This document shows positions 44,008 through 52,900 of a DNA stretch of 64,000 bases, piece after piece. Source of the DNA: Oligosphaera ethanolica. GTDB lineage: Bacteria > Verrucomicrobiota > Lentisphaeria > Oligosphaerales > Oligosphaeraceae. The first letter of the stretch is position 1, and each line of letters starts with the position of its first letter. The stretch is taken from positions 3,818,227 through 3,882,226 of the forward strand of contig NZ_JAUSVL010000001.1 of assembly GCF_030814695.1 (NCBI RefSeq), written 5' to 3'. The notes under the pieces were generated by a model. That model was not told where the DNA came from, ran no database searches, and was given only the letters and a program-made list of their open reading frames with translations. Position numbers and translations under genes: made by a program.

Positions 44008-45918
44008 ATGATGCGTCGAGTGGTATTATCGTTAGCTGGGTTGTGCGCGAGTGTTGTGGTCATTGCGGCGCGGGTGGAGGTTCAGCCGGCGGCGAGTGAC
44101 GACATTTTGTTTAATCCGGGGATGGGCGTTTATCATCAGTATCCGCCGGCGGGCTTATCGGCGGAGCATTGGTCGAACGAGGTATGCGGGGTGGCGTATT
44201 GTCGTTACAACTGGAGCGCGCTCAATCCGGAGCCGGGGGTGTACCGTTTTGACGAAGTATTGGGGGCGTTTCACGATGTGTGGTATGTGAAGCGCGGCGT
44301 GCCGATCGCCTTCCGGGTGATGAGTCAGAATATGCACGCGCGTGAAGAATATGTGACGCCGAAGTGGGTTTTTGATCTTGGCGTGCCCTCTGTGGAGCAC
44401 GTTGCGTTGACCAAGCAGCTGCAGCTTGATCCAGTATTTTGGGACGAGCGCTACCTTGAGCAGCAGGAGATTTTTCTGCAGGCGTTGGGCAAATGGCTGG
44501 AAGGTCGGCCGGGCATTGAGTTCATGGACATTGGCGCCATCGGCGAGTGGGGCGAGATGCACTTGGCGCGCTGGACGCCCGAGCAGCTGGCGGCGACGGG
44601 CTACAGCCACTACAAGTACGTCATGGCATATCGGCGCATTATTGACGCGCATCATCAGTACATGCCGCGCGGCACGCGGATATTCCTCAATGTCGGCGGG
44701 CAGAAAAACCACGTGATCAACGACTACGCGTTTCTGCGCGGGATGCATTTCCGGCAGGACGGTTTGAAACACAATGGCGCCAGCTATTTCTGCGGCGAAT
44801 GGCTGTACAAGCCTTACGCGGAAAAGGGCGTGCTCTGCAATTACGAATTTCACTCTGGATATAACGAGATGGTAAAGAAGAACTGGAGCTTGTCGCAGAG
44901 CATCGACGTGGTGTTGTCGGAGCCGATATCGTATCTGAACAGCAATTTGGGAATTTATGGCGAGAATGTGCATCCGGAAGTCGAGGCCGAGTTGCGGCGG
45001 GTGGCGCGTAAGATCGGCTACCGCCTGCGGCCGAAGGCAGTCAGCTATCTTGATCAGGTGACGACGGGCAATGCCAAGCGCTTGCCGGTGACCATCACCT
45101 GGACCAACGACGGCCTGGCGGCGCCGTCCATGAGTTTTGTGTCTGAGGTCAGCCTCTGGCGCGCTGGTGAAGAGCGGCCCGTGCTGGCGACGCGGCAGTT
45201 CCCGGCGGAGCCGACCACAGCGTGGAAGCCCGGCGTGGAAATTATCCAGAGCGGCTTTTTGGATTTGCCGGCGGACTTGCCGGTTGGCGACTACGAGCTG
45301 CGCGTCGGTTTGGTTCTGCCGGAACATGATCAGGCGATCAAATTGGCCTGCGCCCATCGCGACGCGGCTGGCGGCTGTGTCGCTGGCGTGGTGAAAGTCG
45401 TCGCTGCCACCAAGGAGTATCCCGTGTTGGTGTACGAAGACAACTTTGATGACGCGGCGCGGGAGACGGCGTGGGGGGCGACCAGTGAGGATTTTCAGAC
45501 CGAGGTCGTCGCCGGGCAGGGCGTGGACGGCAGCCGCTGCCTGCGCTTTTTTGGTGACAAAGTGAAGAACGCGTGGAATTACGTCGGCGTGGGGAAGCTG
45601 ACGCAGACGGTGCCCTGGGGCAGCTATCGCCTCAGCATGAAAATGAAGGTGATAGCCTATCCCGACGACGTCCGCGGGGTGCCGCATCCCAAGCTGGCCA
45701 TACATGACCTGGAAGACAAATGGCTGTCCAACCAGAACGGCACGCCTTACGACATGAGGCGCAAGGGCGAGTGGCAGGAACTCAGCGTCGTGCTGCATCT
45801 GGAGGACGACGAGCGGTTCCTCGGTTCGGCCATTGAAACCGGCGCCTACGGCACGGTTATCAAGGGCGTGGAGATTTTGCTGGACGACATTCGCCTGGAG
45901 CTCATCTCGGAACCGTGA
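44008..45918 (+). CDS. DUF4832-family secreted protein
   Basis: 636 residues with a signal peptide (RRVVLSLAGLCASVVVIAA). The following region (LFNPGMGVYHQYPP, YCRYNWSALNPEPGVY, GIEFMDIGAIGEWGEMH) fits the barrel-like N-terminal domain paired with DUF4832, which resembles a GH42/GH5-type fold; the acidic residues at GEWGEMH could be catalytic. DUF4832 spans about 210-460, and a C-terminal beta-sandwich (470-636) looks like a carbohydrate-binding module. AAGGAG stands ten bases before the first ATG. Probably acts on extracellular glycans; no substrate known. Confidence 0.72.
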   Translation: MMRRVVLSLAGLCASVVVIAARVEVQPAASDDILFNPGMGVYHQYPPAGLSAEHWSNEVCGVAYCRYNWSALNPEPGVYRFDEVLGAFHDVWYVKRGVPIAFRVMSQNMHAREEYVTPKWVFDLGVPSVEHVALTKQLQLDPVFWDERYLEQQEIFLQALGKWLEGRPGIEFMDIGAIGEWGEMHLARWTPEQLAATGYSHYKYVMAYRRIIDAHHQYMPRGTRIFLNVGGQKNHVINDYAFLRGMHFRQDGLKHNGASYFCGEWLYKPYAEKGVLCNYEFHSGYNEMVKKNWSLSQSIDVVLSEPISYLNSNLGIYGENVHPEVEAELRRVARKIGYRLRPKAVSYLDQVTTGNAKRLPVTITWTNDGLAAPSMSFVSEVSLWRAGEERPVLATRQFPAEPTTAWKPGVEIIQSGFLDLPADLPVGDYELRVGLVLPEHDQAIKLACAHRDAAGGCVAGVVKVVAATKEYPVLVYEDNFDDAARETAWGATSEDFQTEVVAGQGVDGSRCLRFFGDKVKNAWNYVGVGKLTQTVPWGSYRLSMKMKVIAYPDDVRGVPHPKLAIHDLEDKWLSNQNGTPYDMRRKGEWQELSVVLHLEDDERFLGSAIETGAYGTVIKGVEILLDDIRLELISEP

Positions 45919-45983
45919 CAGGGCCGGGCAGGCCGTAGCTGTCCTGAGCTATAGCAGAGGGATATTCGAGAGGCACAACGACT

Positions 45984-46556
45984 ATGATTGAGCCAAGATG
46001 CCCGGCGTGCGCAACGGCGTTGACCCTGCCGATCGGGTTGTCGCCGGAGATGGCGGCTCGCTGTCCCCGATGTGGGCGCGAATTGCGTTACCGGCTCTTT
46101 CCGGCGGCCTTGCGGGATGCGCGGGTGGTGCACGGCAGCCGACGGGTGCTGGCCGAGGACAGCAGCTGTTATTTTCACGCCGAGAAAGTCGCCGAGGCCG
46201 TCTGTGGCCAGTGCGGGCGTTTTCTCTGCGCATTGTGCGCCGTGGATTTTGCTGGCGAGTGCCTCTGCCCGACCTGCATAGCGGCGCAGAATGGCAGCGA
46301 TGGGCAGGGCCGTCGGGTGACGCGACTTCGCTATGATCTCATTGCCAGCAGCTGTTTCTGGGTGGGTGTGCTGACGTGCTGGGGGGCTGTGCCGGGCGCA
46401 CTGGCGGCGCTGGTCATCTCATTGTGGGCCTACCGCAAGGAATGCAGCCTGGTTCGGTCCTACCGGGGCGTTATGCTGGCCCAGATCATTCTCAGCGTCG
46501 TGACCGTGATCGGTCTTGGGGTTCTGGTTTTGTTTGTTATTGACTCGGAGTCATAG
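45984..46556 (+). CDS. Zinc-ribbon/B-box membrane protein
   Basis: 190 residues. An N-terminal zinc ribbon (CPACATAL...CPRCGREL, 7-34) is followed by a B-box-like finger (CYFHAEKVAEAVCGQCGRFLCALC...CPTC, 62-99). Two C-terminal hydrophobic segments (about 118-145 and 160-185) anchor it in the membrane with the fingers presumably in the cytosol. Cytosolic zinc fingers on a bacterial membrane protein are unusual outside PVC and a few other groups. It heads a three-gene unit. Confidence 0.65.
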   Translation: MIEPRCPACATALTLPIGLSPEMAARCPRCGRELRYRLFPAALRDARVVHGSRRVLAEDSSCYFHAEKVAEAVCGQCGRFLCALCAVDFAGECLCPTCIAAQNGSDGQGRRVTRLRYDLIASSCFWVGVLTCWGAVPGALAALVISLWAYRKECSLVRSYRGVMLAQIILSVVTVIGLGVLVLFVIDSES

Positions 46557-46568
46557 CGAGGGATGCGG

Positions 46569-47219
46569 ATGAACAAGGCGGGCAAATACTCGAAGTTGCT
46601 GGGCTGCGTTTCTTCGTTTACGCTTGCCGGTCAGGAATCGCTGTATTACAACGACGAGCATCTCGTGCTGGTGAAACTTGTGGGCTTCAGCGAGTCCTAC
46701 ACGTATTTTCACTACCAGGACATCCAGGCGCTGCTGGTGCAGCCGACGCCATTATGCCGGCGCTTGTTTGCGGCCGGGTTTGTGCTGATCCTGTTGACGG
46801 CGCTGCTTTTCCAGCTGCCATTGGCGGATTATGTCGCTTTTTTTCTTTGGCCGCTGCTGATAGCCGAGCTGTGCGGGCTCATCGGCGTCTTGATCAGCGC
46901 GCCGCGCTTCCGCGTGTACTTGCAGACCGCCGTGCAGACCACGCGGCTGCGCAGTGTCATTTATCAGCGCCACCTGCGCAAGCTCGGCGCATTTTTGGAC
47001 ACGCGCTGTGGCGGAGCGCTGACCATGGCTAGCAGTACCAACGCTGGCGCCACCGCGAGTGAAAACGACGCAAACACAAACGCTGCTGTTGCCGGTGCGA
47101 TAGATGTACCCGCCACCGGTGGGATTGCGGCCGATGTTGCCACTGCGGCGGCGGCGGCGCCAGCGCCCCCGGTAGTCACGGTTGCCGGGCCAGGCGGTGA
47201 TGTTGGGGGGAATGGCTAA
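46569..47219 (+). CDS. PH-like membrane protein with Ala-rich tail
   Basis: 216 residues from the ATG at 46569, chosen because GAGGG lies at a proper distance. The N-terminal 60 residues (TLAGQESLYYNDEHLVLVKLVGFSES, then YFHYQDIQALLV) have the strand pattern of a bacterial PH-like domain. Two adjacent membrane segments follow (about 70-115), then a further strand region and a Thr/Ala/Pro-rich disordered tail of about 65 residues. It sits between two zinc-finger genes; its stop overlaps the next start (TAATG). No function assigned. Confidence 0.55.
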   Translation: MNKAGKYSKLLGCVSSFTLAGQESLYYNDEHLVLVKLVGFSESYTYFHYQDIQALLVQPTPLCRRLFAAGFVLILLTALLFQLPLADYVAFFLWPLLIAELCGLIGVLISAPRFRVYLQTAVQTTRLRSVIYQRHLRKLGAFLDTRCGGALTMASSTNAGATASENDANTNAAVAGAIDVPATGGIAADVATAAAAAPAPPVVTVAGPGGDVGGNG

Positions 47220-47575
47220 TGCCGCAGGTGATACGCCAGCAGTGTTTCAACCATCCGGCGTGCGAGGCGGCGGTGCGCTGTCCGGGCTGCGGGCGTTTTT
47301 ATTGCCGGGAATGCGTGGTTGATTTTGAGGGGCGGCTGCTCTGTGCGTCCTGCGTGGCTAAGCTCAGCGCGGCGCCGCGATTTCAGCGGCGCCTAAGCGC
47401 TCTGGGGCATCTCGCAGTCGCCCTGGCCGGCTTTGCTTTGCTGTGGGCGCTTTTCTCGCTGCTGGGCGTAGCGTTGAGTCGCGTGCCGGCGGATATCCAC
47501 AGCGGCGCTTGGCTGACCACGGCCGCCGCACCGGCGGCGGCTAGCGCCGGCGATGCATCAACAGACGGAGAGTAA
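47219..47575 (+). CDS. B-box-like zinc-finger membrane protein
   Basis: 118 residues. The N-terminal finger (CFNHPACEAAVRCPGCGRFYCREC...CASC, 9-45) is homologous to the B-box of the first gene of the trio. One membrane segment (LAVALAGFALLWALFSLLGVAL, about 65-86) and an Ala-rich tail follow. It is coupled to the preceding gene by a one-base stop/start overlap. The shared finger suggests the two proteins bind the same partner or form one membrane complex; this is inference. Confidence 0.62.
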   Translation: MPQVIRQQCFNHPACEAAVRCPGCGRFYCRECVVDFEGRLLCASCVAKLSAAPRFQRRLSALGHLAVALAGFALLWALFSLLGVALSRVPADIHSGAWLTTAAAPAAASAGDASTDGE

Positions 47576-47576
47576 C

Positions 47577-48575
47577 ATGAGCGCTTTCACCATGCTTCAG
47601 GAGCTGTTTGTGACGCCGCCGGCGGCGGGTCACTGCCACGCATCGACCTTGCTGGCGTTGCCCGATGGCGCCATACTGGCGGCGTGGTTTGCCGGCAGTA
47701 AAGAGGGGGCTGATGACGTACGCATCCGCTGGTCGCGTTTCGATCCTGTTGTCGCGCGGTGGTCGCCGCCGGCAGAGATCGGCAATGGGGAGCATCTGCC
47801 GCATTGGAATCCCGTGCTTGGACGCATGCCGTCGGGCCGCGTTGTATTGTTTTTCAAGGTCGGTGCGGCCATTGCCGGCTGGCGGACCTACGTTTGTGAG
47901 TATGACCAGGCTGATCAGAGCTGGTCGTGGCCAGCGGAGCTGATTGCCGGCGACGATAGTGGTGGCCGTGGTCCGGTCAAGAACAAGCCAATTATACTCA
48001 GCAACGGCTGGGTGTTGGCGCCGGGATCGACGGAATGCGGCCCGTGGCGCCCATTTGTGGACATCAGCCGCGACGACGGTCGCAGCTGGCAGAAGGTCGC
48101 CGTGGAATTGCCAGACGTCGTCGTGGACGACAAGGGCACGGCGCTGGGGCTGATTCAGCCGACGCTGTGGGAGTCCGCGCCCGGCAAGGTCCACATGCTG
48201 CTGCGCAGCAACGCTGGCTGGGCTTACCGGAGCGACTCGGCCGATTTTGGGCTGAGCTGGTCGCTGCCGGTGGCCACGGCGCTGCCCAACAACAACTCGG
48301 GGCTGGACCTGGCGCGGCTTGCGGATGGGCGGTTGCTGCTGGCGGCCAATCGCGATGGCCGCAACTGGGGCCGGCGTGACGAGCTGTATCTGTATGTCTC
48401 CCCTGACAACGGCTTGAGCTGGCCGGAAACGCAGAGTCTTACCCTCAGCGATGGCGAGCCAAGCAAAGGCGAGTATTCCTATCCGGCGATTATTGCGCTG
48501 GCCGACGGCACCGTGGCGCTCAGTTATACCTGGCGCCGGCAGTGCATTCGTTTCCAGCATTGGCGCATTGACTGA
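47577..48575 (+). CDS. Sialidase-fold (BNR repeat) protein
   Basis: 332 residues with no signal peptide. Three Asp-box repeats are visible (SRDDGRSW near 172, SADFGLSW near 226, SPDNGLSW near 283), marking a six-bladed beta-propeller of the sialidase superfamily. The N-terminal HCHASTLLALPDG and the AWFAGSKEG segment match the exo-alpha-sialidase-like family of PVC and Bacteroidetes genomes. Cytosolic location argues against classic sialidase action on host glycans. GGAG lies six bases before the ATG. Followed 26 bp later by an aldolase gene, so it may be part of a sugar-acid pathway. Confidence 0.75.
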   Translation: MSAFTMLQELFVTPPAAGHCHASTLLALPDGAILAAWFAGSKEGADDVRIRWSRFDPVVARWSPPAEIGNGEHLPHWNPVLGRMPSGRVVLFFKVGAAIAGWRTYVCEYDQADQSWSWPAELIAGDDSGGRGPVKNKPIILSNGWVLAPGSTECGPWRPFVDISRDDGRSWQKVAVELPDVVVDDKGTALGLIQPTLWESAPGKVHMLLRSNAGWAYRSDSADFGLSWSLPVATALPNNNSGLDLARLADGRLLLAANRDGRNWGRRDELYLYVSPDNGLSWPETQSLTLSDGEPSKGEYSYPAIIALADGTVALSYTWRRQCIRFQHWRID

Positions 48576-48601
48576 AGCTGAATGTGAGCAAGGAGCGCAA
48601 C

Positions 48602-49363
48602 GTGGATATCAACAATCTGTCCCGCTTTCGGGAAAAAGTCGCCTCGGGCAAGACTGCCTATGGCGCCATCGTGACGATGTACGACAGCAGCGTGTCGGAA
48701 ATGGCCGGCGATGTCGGTATGGATTTTGTGTGGATCGACCTCGAACATTCGCCGATGACCATTGTGGACGCCATGCACCACGTCATGGCCATTCGTGGCA
48801 CGGGCTGCGCGCCATTTGTTCGCGTGCCATGGAATGAGAACTACCTGCTCAAGCCCGTGCTGGACCTGGCGCCGGCGGGCGTGATCATACCGATGATCAA
48901 CGACGCGACGGCGGCCGCGGCGGCCGTTCGCGCCTGCAAGTATCCCCCGCAGGGCGGCGAACGGGGCTTCGCCACGCGTCGCAGCACCGGCTACGGCAAT
49001 ATGCCCATGGCGGAATACCTCGCTATTTCGCAAGCGGAGCCGATGGTGATCATTCAGATTGAACACCGGGATGCGGTGCGCAAACTCGATGAAATCCTTG
49101 CCGTGCCTGGCATCGACAGCGTCTGCATCGGCCCCTACGACTTGTCGTCGTCATACGGCAAGCCTGGGGAATTCGGCGACGCGGAAATCTCCGCCGCCAT
49201 TGACGAGATTCGGGAAAAGACCCTCCACGCCGGCCTGCTGATTGGCGGCTATGCCGCGCAGGACGACGTGTGGGGACGGCGCTTCATGCACTGGAAAGCC
49301 CTCGGCTGCGACATCAATATCATGGCCGACGGCTTTCGCACGTTGCTCAAGACACACAAGTAG
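48602..49363 (+). CDS. HpcH/HpaI-type class II aldolase
   Basis: 253 residues. TIM-barrel aldolase family members cleave 2-keto-3-deoxy sugar acids to pyruvate and an aldehyde using a divalent metal. Motifs are present: FVWIDLEHSP near 44-53 with the metal-adjacent acid, GVIIPMINDA, CKYPPQGGERGF with the conserved Arg, and IQIEHRDAV and GPYDLS for metal and pyruvate binding. The GTG at 48602 is preferred over the upstream GTG because AAGGAG stands six bases before it. Together with the sialidase-like gene it suggests sugar-acid breakdown. Confidence 0.82.
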   Translation: MDINNLSRFREKVASGKTAYGAIVTMYDSSVSEMAGDVGMDFVWIDLEHSPMTIVDAMHHVMAIRGTGCAPFVRVPWNENYLLKPVLDLAPAGVIIPMINDATAAAAAVRACKYPPQGGERGFATRRSTGYGNMPMAEYLAISQAEPMVIIQIEHRDAVRKLDEILAVPGIDSVCIGPYDLSSSYGKPGEFGDAEISAAIDEIREKTLHAGLLIGGYAAQDDVWGRRFMHWKALGCDINIMADGFRTLLKTHK

Positions 49364-49400
49364 GAGAGATGGCAAAACTGCGCCGCGCGCCGCAGAACGC

Positions 49401-49823
49401 TTAGGTGCCGTTCACAAATTACGTTTACAGCTATACCCAGGCACGCTGAAAGCGTGCGCCAGCGCAAACAAAAAAAGTTAGGTTCCATTGCCTCTTTGGC
49501 CCCAGTCAGCTGCGCCGACTGGGGCCAAAGAGGCCGATGAACACGAGCGCAATAGGCGCTGTACCCAGGGCGGCGCTCCGCCTGCGGCGTCGCTTGCCCT
49601 GGGCTACGATGACAGCGCCCCTCCAGGGCGCTTGCCGCTTCGCGGCCAGGGAAATGTTGGCCGTCGCTCCGCCTGCGGCGTCGCTTGCCCTGGGCTACGA
49701 TGACAGCGCCCCTCCAGGGCGCTTGCCGCTTCGCGGCCAGGGAAATGTTGGCCGGCGACAAGGTATGACATGAAAGAGCGTATGCACTGCAATGTGTAAG
49801 CTTAATTAATGAACAGCTCCTTA
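49401..49823. mobile_element. Non-autonomous TIR element C, copy 2
   Basis: The left end TTAGGTGCCGTTCACAAATT and the right end (reverse: TAAGGAGCTGTTCATTAATT) match copy 1 at 9897-10252. Inside are the repeat-B hairpins; the part from 49574 to 49664 is duplicated in tandem (91-bp period, second unit 49665-49755). The right end supplies the TAA stop of the GH28 gene. Confidence 0.6.
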
Positions 49824-51119
49824 CGCCAGGGCGTGGCCCTTGCTGAAGGCGCAGTTGTTGAAGACGACGTCTTGGCTGCCGACGGCGTTGACGTCGTGCA
49901 GCCAGCGCGGATCGTCGTTGAGCCAGTTGATGCGGACCTGGTCGAAGACGATGTCCTGCGCGTATTCCAGGTGGAAAGCCGCCGGTGGCGAGATGTGGCA
50001 GGGCTCGGAATAGCCGTTTGGCGGGTCGACGACGACGCGGTCGCCGCCGCTGTAGTCGAAGCGCACATCCCTGAAGCTGATGTCGCGAATGTCGCCCAGC
50101 GCCCGGCCCTGGATGAGATTGCCGACGCAGCCACGGCCGCGGATCTGGTTGAAGCTGATGCGCTGGATGGGCTTGATGCCGGGGCCATCGGCGGCGCCGT
50201 GCGCGCCGATGACAATCGCGATGGGCCGGTCGGCTTCAATGAAGATGTTGCTGAATGATATGTCCTCGATCTGCACGGCCCGGGGTGCCGACGAGTACTT
50301 GGTGCACAGGCAGATGCCCATGCGCGAATCGTGGATGACGACGTTGCTTACTGTGCAGTTGCGCACCAGGCCGTTGCCGACGCCGATGCGGAAGGCGTTG
50401 CAAATGGTGCGCAGGACGCAGTTGCTGATCGTGATGTTTTCGCAGGGGCGCGGCGTTTTTAGCGGCGCGGAGTTGCCGCGCAGAGTGATGCAGTCGTCGC
50501 CGGAGTCAATGATGCAGTCGCTGATGGTGACGTTCTTGCAGCAGTCGATGTCAATGCCGTCGCCATTGCGGGTGTGCATGGGATTGTCTATGCGCAGGCC
50601 GCGAATGGACACATCGACGCAGCCGTGCAGGAAGCAGGTCCAGTACGGCGCATTGTCCAAGTGGGCATCGCAGATTTGCACGCCCCGGCATTCGCAGATG
50701 AACAGCATTTGGCTGGGGCGCCAGGCGATGTGCCGCGACCAGATCTGCTCGCGTTTCTCCGCCAGCTCGTAAAACGCCTGGCGGTTGCCGTCAATGCGCC
50801 CGCGGCCACGGATCACCACGTTTTCCTGTTCGACGGCAATGAGCAGGTGCGCGCCGTAAGAGCATTCCTGCAGAAAGGCGTGATTCTGGGGACAGAAGTC
50901 TGCCGCGTTGTAGTCCTCCTTGTCCGGACTGCCGAGAATGACTGCCCCCGGCGCCAGATCAAGGCCGCCGTTGCTGCGCAGATAAAGACTGCCGCACAGA
51001 TAGACGCCAGCGGGGACATGGACCATGCCCCCGGCGTCAAGCGCCCGCTGCACGGCCACCGTGTCTTTGCTCACGCCGTCGCCGATGGCACCAAAATCCT
51101 TCACATTCAGCATCGTCAT
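49821..51119 (-). CDS. Glycoside hydrolase family 28 protein
   Basis: 432 residues, a right-handed beta-helix like polygalacturonases. The N-terminal NVKDFGAIGDG and the two acidic motifs NGDGID (185-190) and DSGDDC (205-210) are present and supply the catalytic Asp residues. The third GH28 motif, normally G-H-G, is replaced by TICNAFRIG (about 238-246), so the usual His is absent; divergent GH28 subfamilies share this. No signal peptide. The start could be 51119 or 51113, the latter better spaced from GGGAG. The stop lies in the end of a mobile repeat. Confidence 0.82.
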   Translation of the reverse strand: MTMLNVKDFGAIGDGVSKDTVAVQRALDAGGMVHVPAGVYLCGSLYLRSNGGLDLAPGAVILGSPDKEDYNAADFCPQNHAFLQECSYGAHLLIAVEQENVVIRGRGRIDGNRQAFYELAEKREQIWSRHIAWRPSQMLFICECRGVQICDAHLDNAPYWTCFLHGCVDVSIRGLRIDNPMHTRNGDGIDIDCCKNVTISDCIIDSGDDCITLRGNSAPLKTPRPCENITISNCVLRTICNAFRIGVGNGLVRNCTVSNVVIHDSRMGICLCTKYSSAPRAVQIEDISFSNIFIEADRPIAIVIGAHGAADGPGIKPIQRISFNQIRGRGCVGNLIQGRALGDIRDISFRDVRFDYSGGDRVVVDPPNGYSEPCHISPPAAFHLEYAQDIVFDQVRINWLNDDPRWLHDVNAVGSQDVVFNNCAFSKGHALA

Positions 51120-51224
51120 TTCTCCCAGTTGGTTTGTCTATGCGTACGGTGCACTTGCAGATACATGCGTGCCGTTATCGGTTCGCGTGATGCGGTTGAT
51201 TTCGGTGCGCGGCGCGCCATGGCC

Positions 51225-52721
51225 CTACATGCGTTCCATGACCATGCGGCCATTTTCGGTCAGGCGGTAGCGCTGGGTCGGACTGGTAGGGGAATCTGGC
51301 TGGGTCATTTCGATGAGGTCTTCTGCGAGTGCTGGTTCCAGATAGTTTTTGGCGAAGGTGACCCGGTCCTTCATGCCGATTGCCCGCATGAGTTCGGCCC
51401 TGCTAAGTTCACCGACTGCGGAGGTCAGCAGTCTTTTTACTTGCGGGGTTACTTGCGGGGTTACTTGCTGGGTTACTTGCGGGGTTACTTGCTGGGTTAC
51501 TTGCTGGGTTACTTGCGGGGTTGTGTCTAGCGATGCGTGTTTTGGGTGCGCCTTGCCGGTGTCTGGCGTGATGGCATGCGGTTCTGCAAGGAAGATGGTG
51601 AATCGTAGGCGCAGGGCGATTTCTTCAATTTTTGGTTCAGGCAGCTTGAGTTCGCGTGCTTCGGCGAAGATTCTGCGGACACCAGTTCCCCATTGTTCAA
51701 TCAGGTGGAGTTCTTTGAATACCCGGGCGATGACCGGATTGCGAATGCGGGAGGCGCCTTGCTTCATGTCATCAATAGTCAAGCCGGGTAGGAGGATGCC
51801 CATGCTTTCGACCTCAATGCGGTCGTCAAGAAAGACGATTCGGATGGGAGCGCCGCGTTGCGAGTAGTCGCTGTGCACGAGAGCATTGATGATCACTTCA
51901 CGCAGGATTCCCAATGGGATGCTCCAGACATCTTTGCGACGCAGTTCGGATAGGTCGGCGCCACGAAAAGCGTGCTTTTTCAGAAAGAGCATGACCTCGT
52001 CGACCGCTTGAGGCAAGGGGCCGTCAATCTCACAGTGGTCAAAGATATCGATTTTCTCAGTTCCGAAGAAGCGACCGCATTGAATCCACGCGTCAGCAAA
52101 ATGCCGTGTGCGTTCTTTGCCGAAAAGAAGAATGGCGCCCTGAGTTGGCACGAGGCGTTTTTGATGGCGAGTCAGCAACTTCAGGGTCAGCAGATTCTGC
52201 TCATCAAGCAGTCGGTTATTGCCAAAGGCTTTTTGCGCTGCCGTGATATCCAGGTCGTCGCTTGAGAGGTCTGGCATGGGCATTTCGTCGAAGGACACGC
52301 CTTCGACGGATCGGCGTAACTCAGCGATCAGCTCTCTGTCGGCTTGGCGGTTGGTTGAGCCGAGGCGGACGTAGACTCCGGCATCGGGTCCTTCGGCACG
52401 AAAGAAATGGGGACGGGAGTTGCTCAGGAACACCTCGACGACGAGGAGGGTCTTGCCATCGACTGTGGTCATTTCGACATTCGGCACCAGGCGCGGGCTA
52501 ATGGAGTCGGCGATCAAATTGCACAGGCGTTCTTCTTCCTCCAGCGGATTATCGATACCCCAAGGCGTCCTGGTCTTATCCTCAACGCCAATGACTACTC
52601 GGCCGCCGGCGGTGTTGGCAAAAGCTACCAAGGTTTTGAGCAGATTGCGGGGGGACGATAGGTCCTGTTTGAAATCCAGGGTTTTGCTCTCTGGTGCCTG
52701 TAGATAGTCGTCTATGCTCAT
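51225..52721 (-). CDS. AlbA_2-domain ATP-binding regulator, copy 1
   Basis: 498 residues. The Schlafen-like AlbA_2 domain spans 1-120 (SKTLDFKQDL, LVAFANTAGGRVVIGVED). The middle carries the GHKL-like ATPase module: REVIINALVHSDYSQRG near 262, LPGLTIDDM, EQWGTGVRRIF. A linker of seven VT(P/Q)Q repeats follows, then a C-terminal winged helix (LSRAELMRAIGMKDRVTF). This COG2865 layout is annotated as transcriptional regulator or defence-linked protein. GAGGG nine bases upstream supports the ATG. A related intact gene lies at 61668 and a broken one at 54648. Confidence 0.78.
   Translation of the reverse strand: MSIDDYLQAPESKTLDFKQDLSSPRNLLKTLVAFANTAGGRVVIGVEDKTRTPWGIDNPLEEEERLCNLIADSISPRLVPNVEMTTVDGKTLLVVEVFLSNSRPHFFRAEGPDAGVYVRLGSTNRQADRELIAELRRSVEGVSFDEMPMPDLSSDDLDITAAQKAFGNNRLLDEQNLLTLKLLTRHQKRLVPTQGAILLFGKERTRHFADAWIQCGRFFGTEKIDIFDHCEIDGPLPQAVDEVMLFLKKHAFRGADLSELRRKDVWSIPLGILREVIINALVHSDYSQRGAPIRIVFLDDRIEVESMGILLPGLTIDDMKQGASRIRNPVIARVFKELHLIEQWGTGVRRIFAEARELKLPEPKIEEIALRLRFTIFLAEPHAITPDTGKAHPKHASLDTTPQVTQQVTQQVTPQVTQQVTPQVTPQVKRLLTSAVGELSRAELMRAIGMKDRVTFAKNYLEPALAEDLIEMTQPDSPTSPTQRYRLTENGRMVMERM
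51439..51522 (-). repeat. In-frame 12-bp minisatellite, seven units
   Basis: Seven ACTTGC(G/T)GGGTT units encode the VT(P/Q)Q linker of the AlbA_2 protein. The period keeps the frame, so gain or loss of units would only change linker length. Confidence 0.95.
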
Positions 52722-52900
52722 AGTTATTGTCCCTCGGCTGCTTTCCCACCCGCCGTGACCTTGCCACTGCCTACAGTGTGACGAACGTCCAAGACGCGTG
52801 ACGCTGCACCTGATATATCATTTGTGAAAGAAAAAAGTCAAGTTCGCCCATAGCGAAAACCCCGTGCAGTCCTGCGATTATCTCCGGGCGCGTCGTGCTT

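Noticed and set aside
44155..45798. A 547-codon minus-strand open frame opposite the DUF4832 gene
   Set aside because: His/Arg-rich shadow without motifs; the plus-strand gene has signal peptide, ribosome binding site and family motifs.
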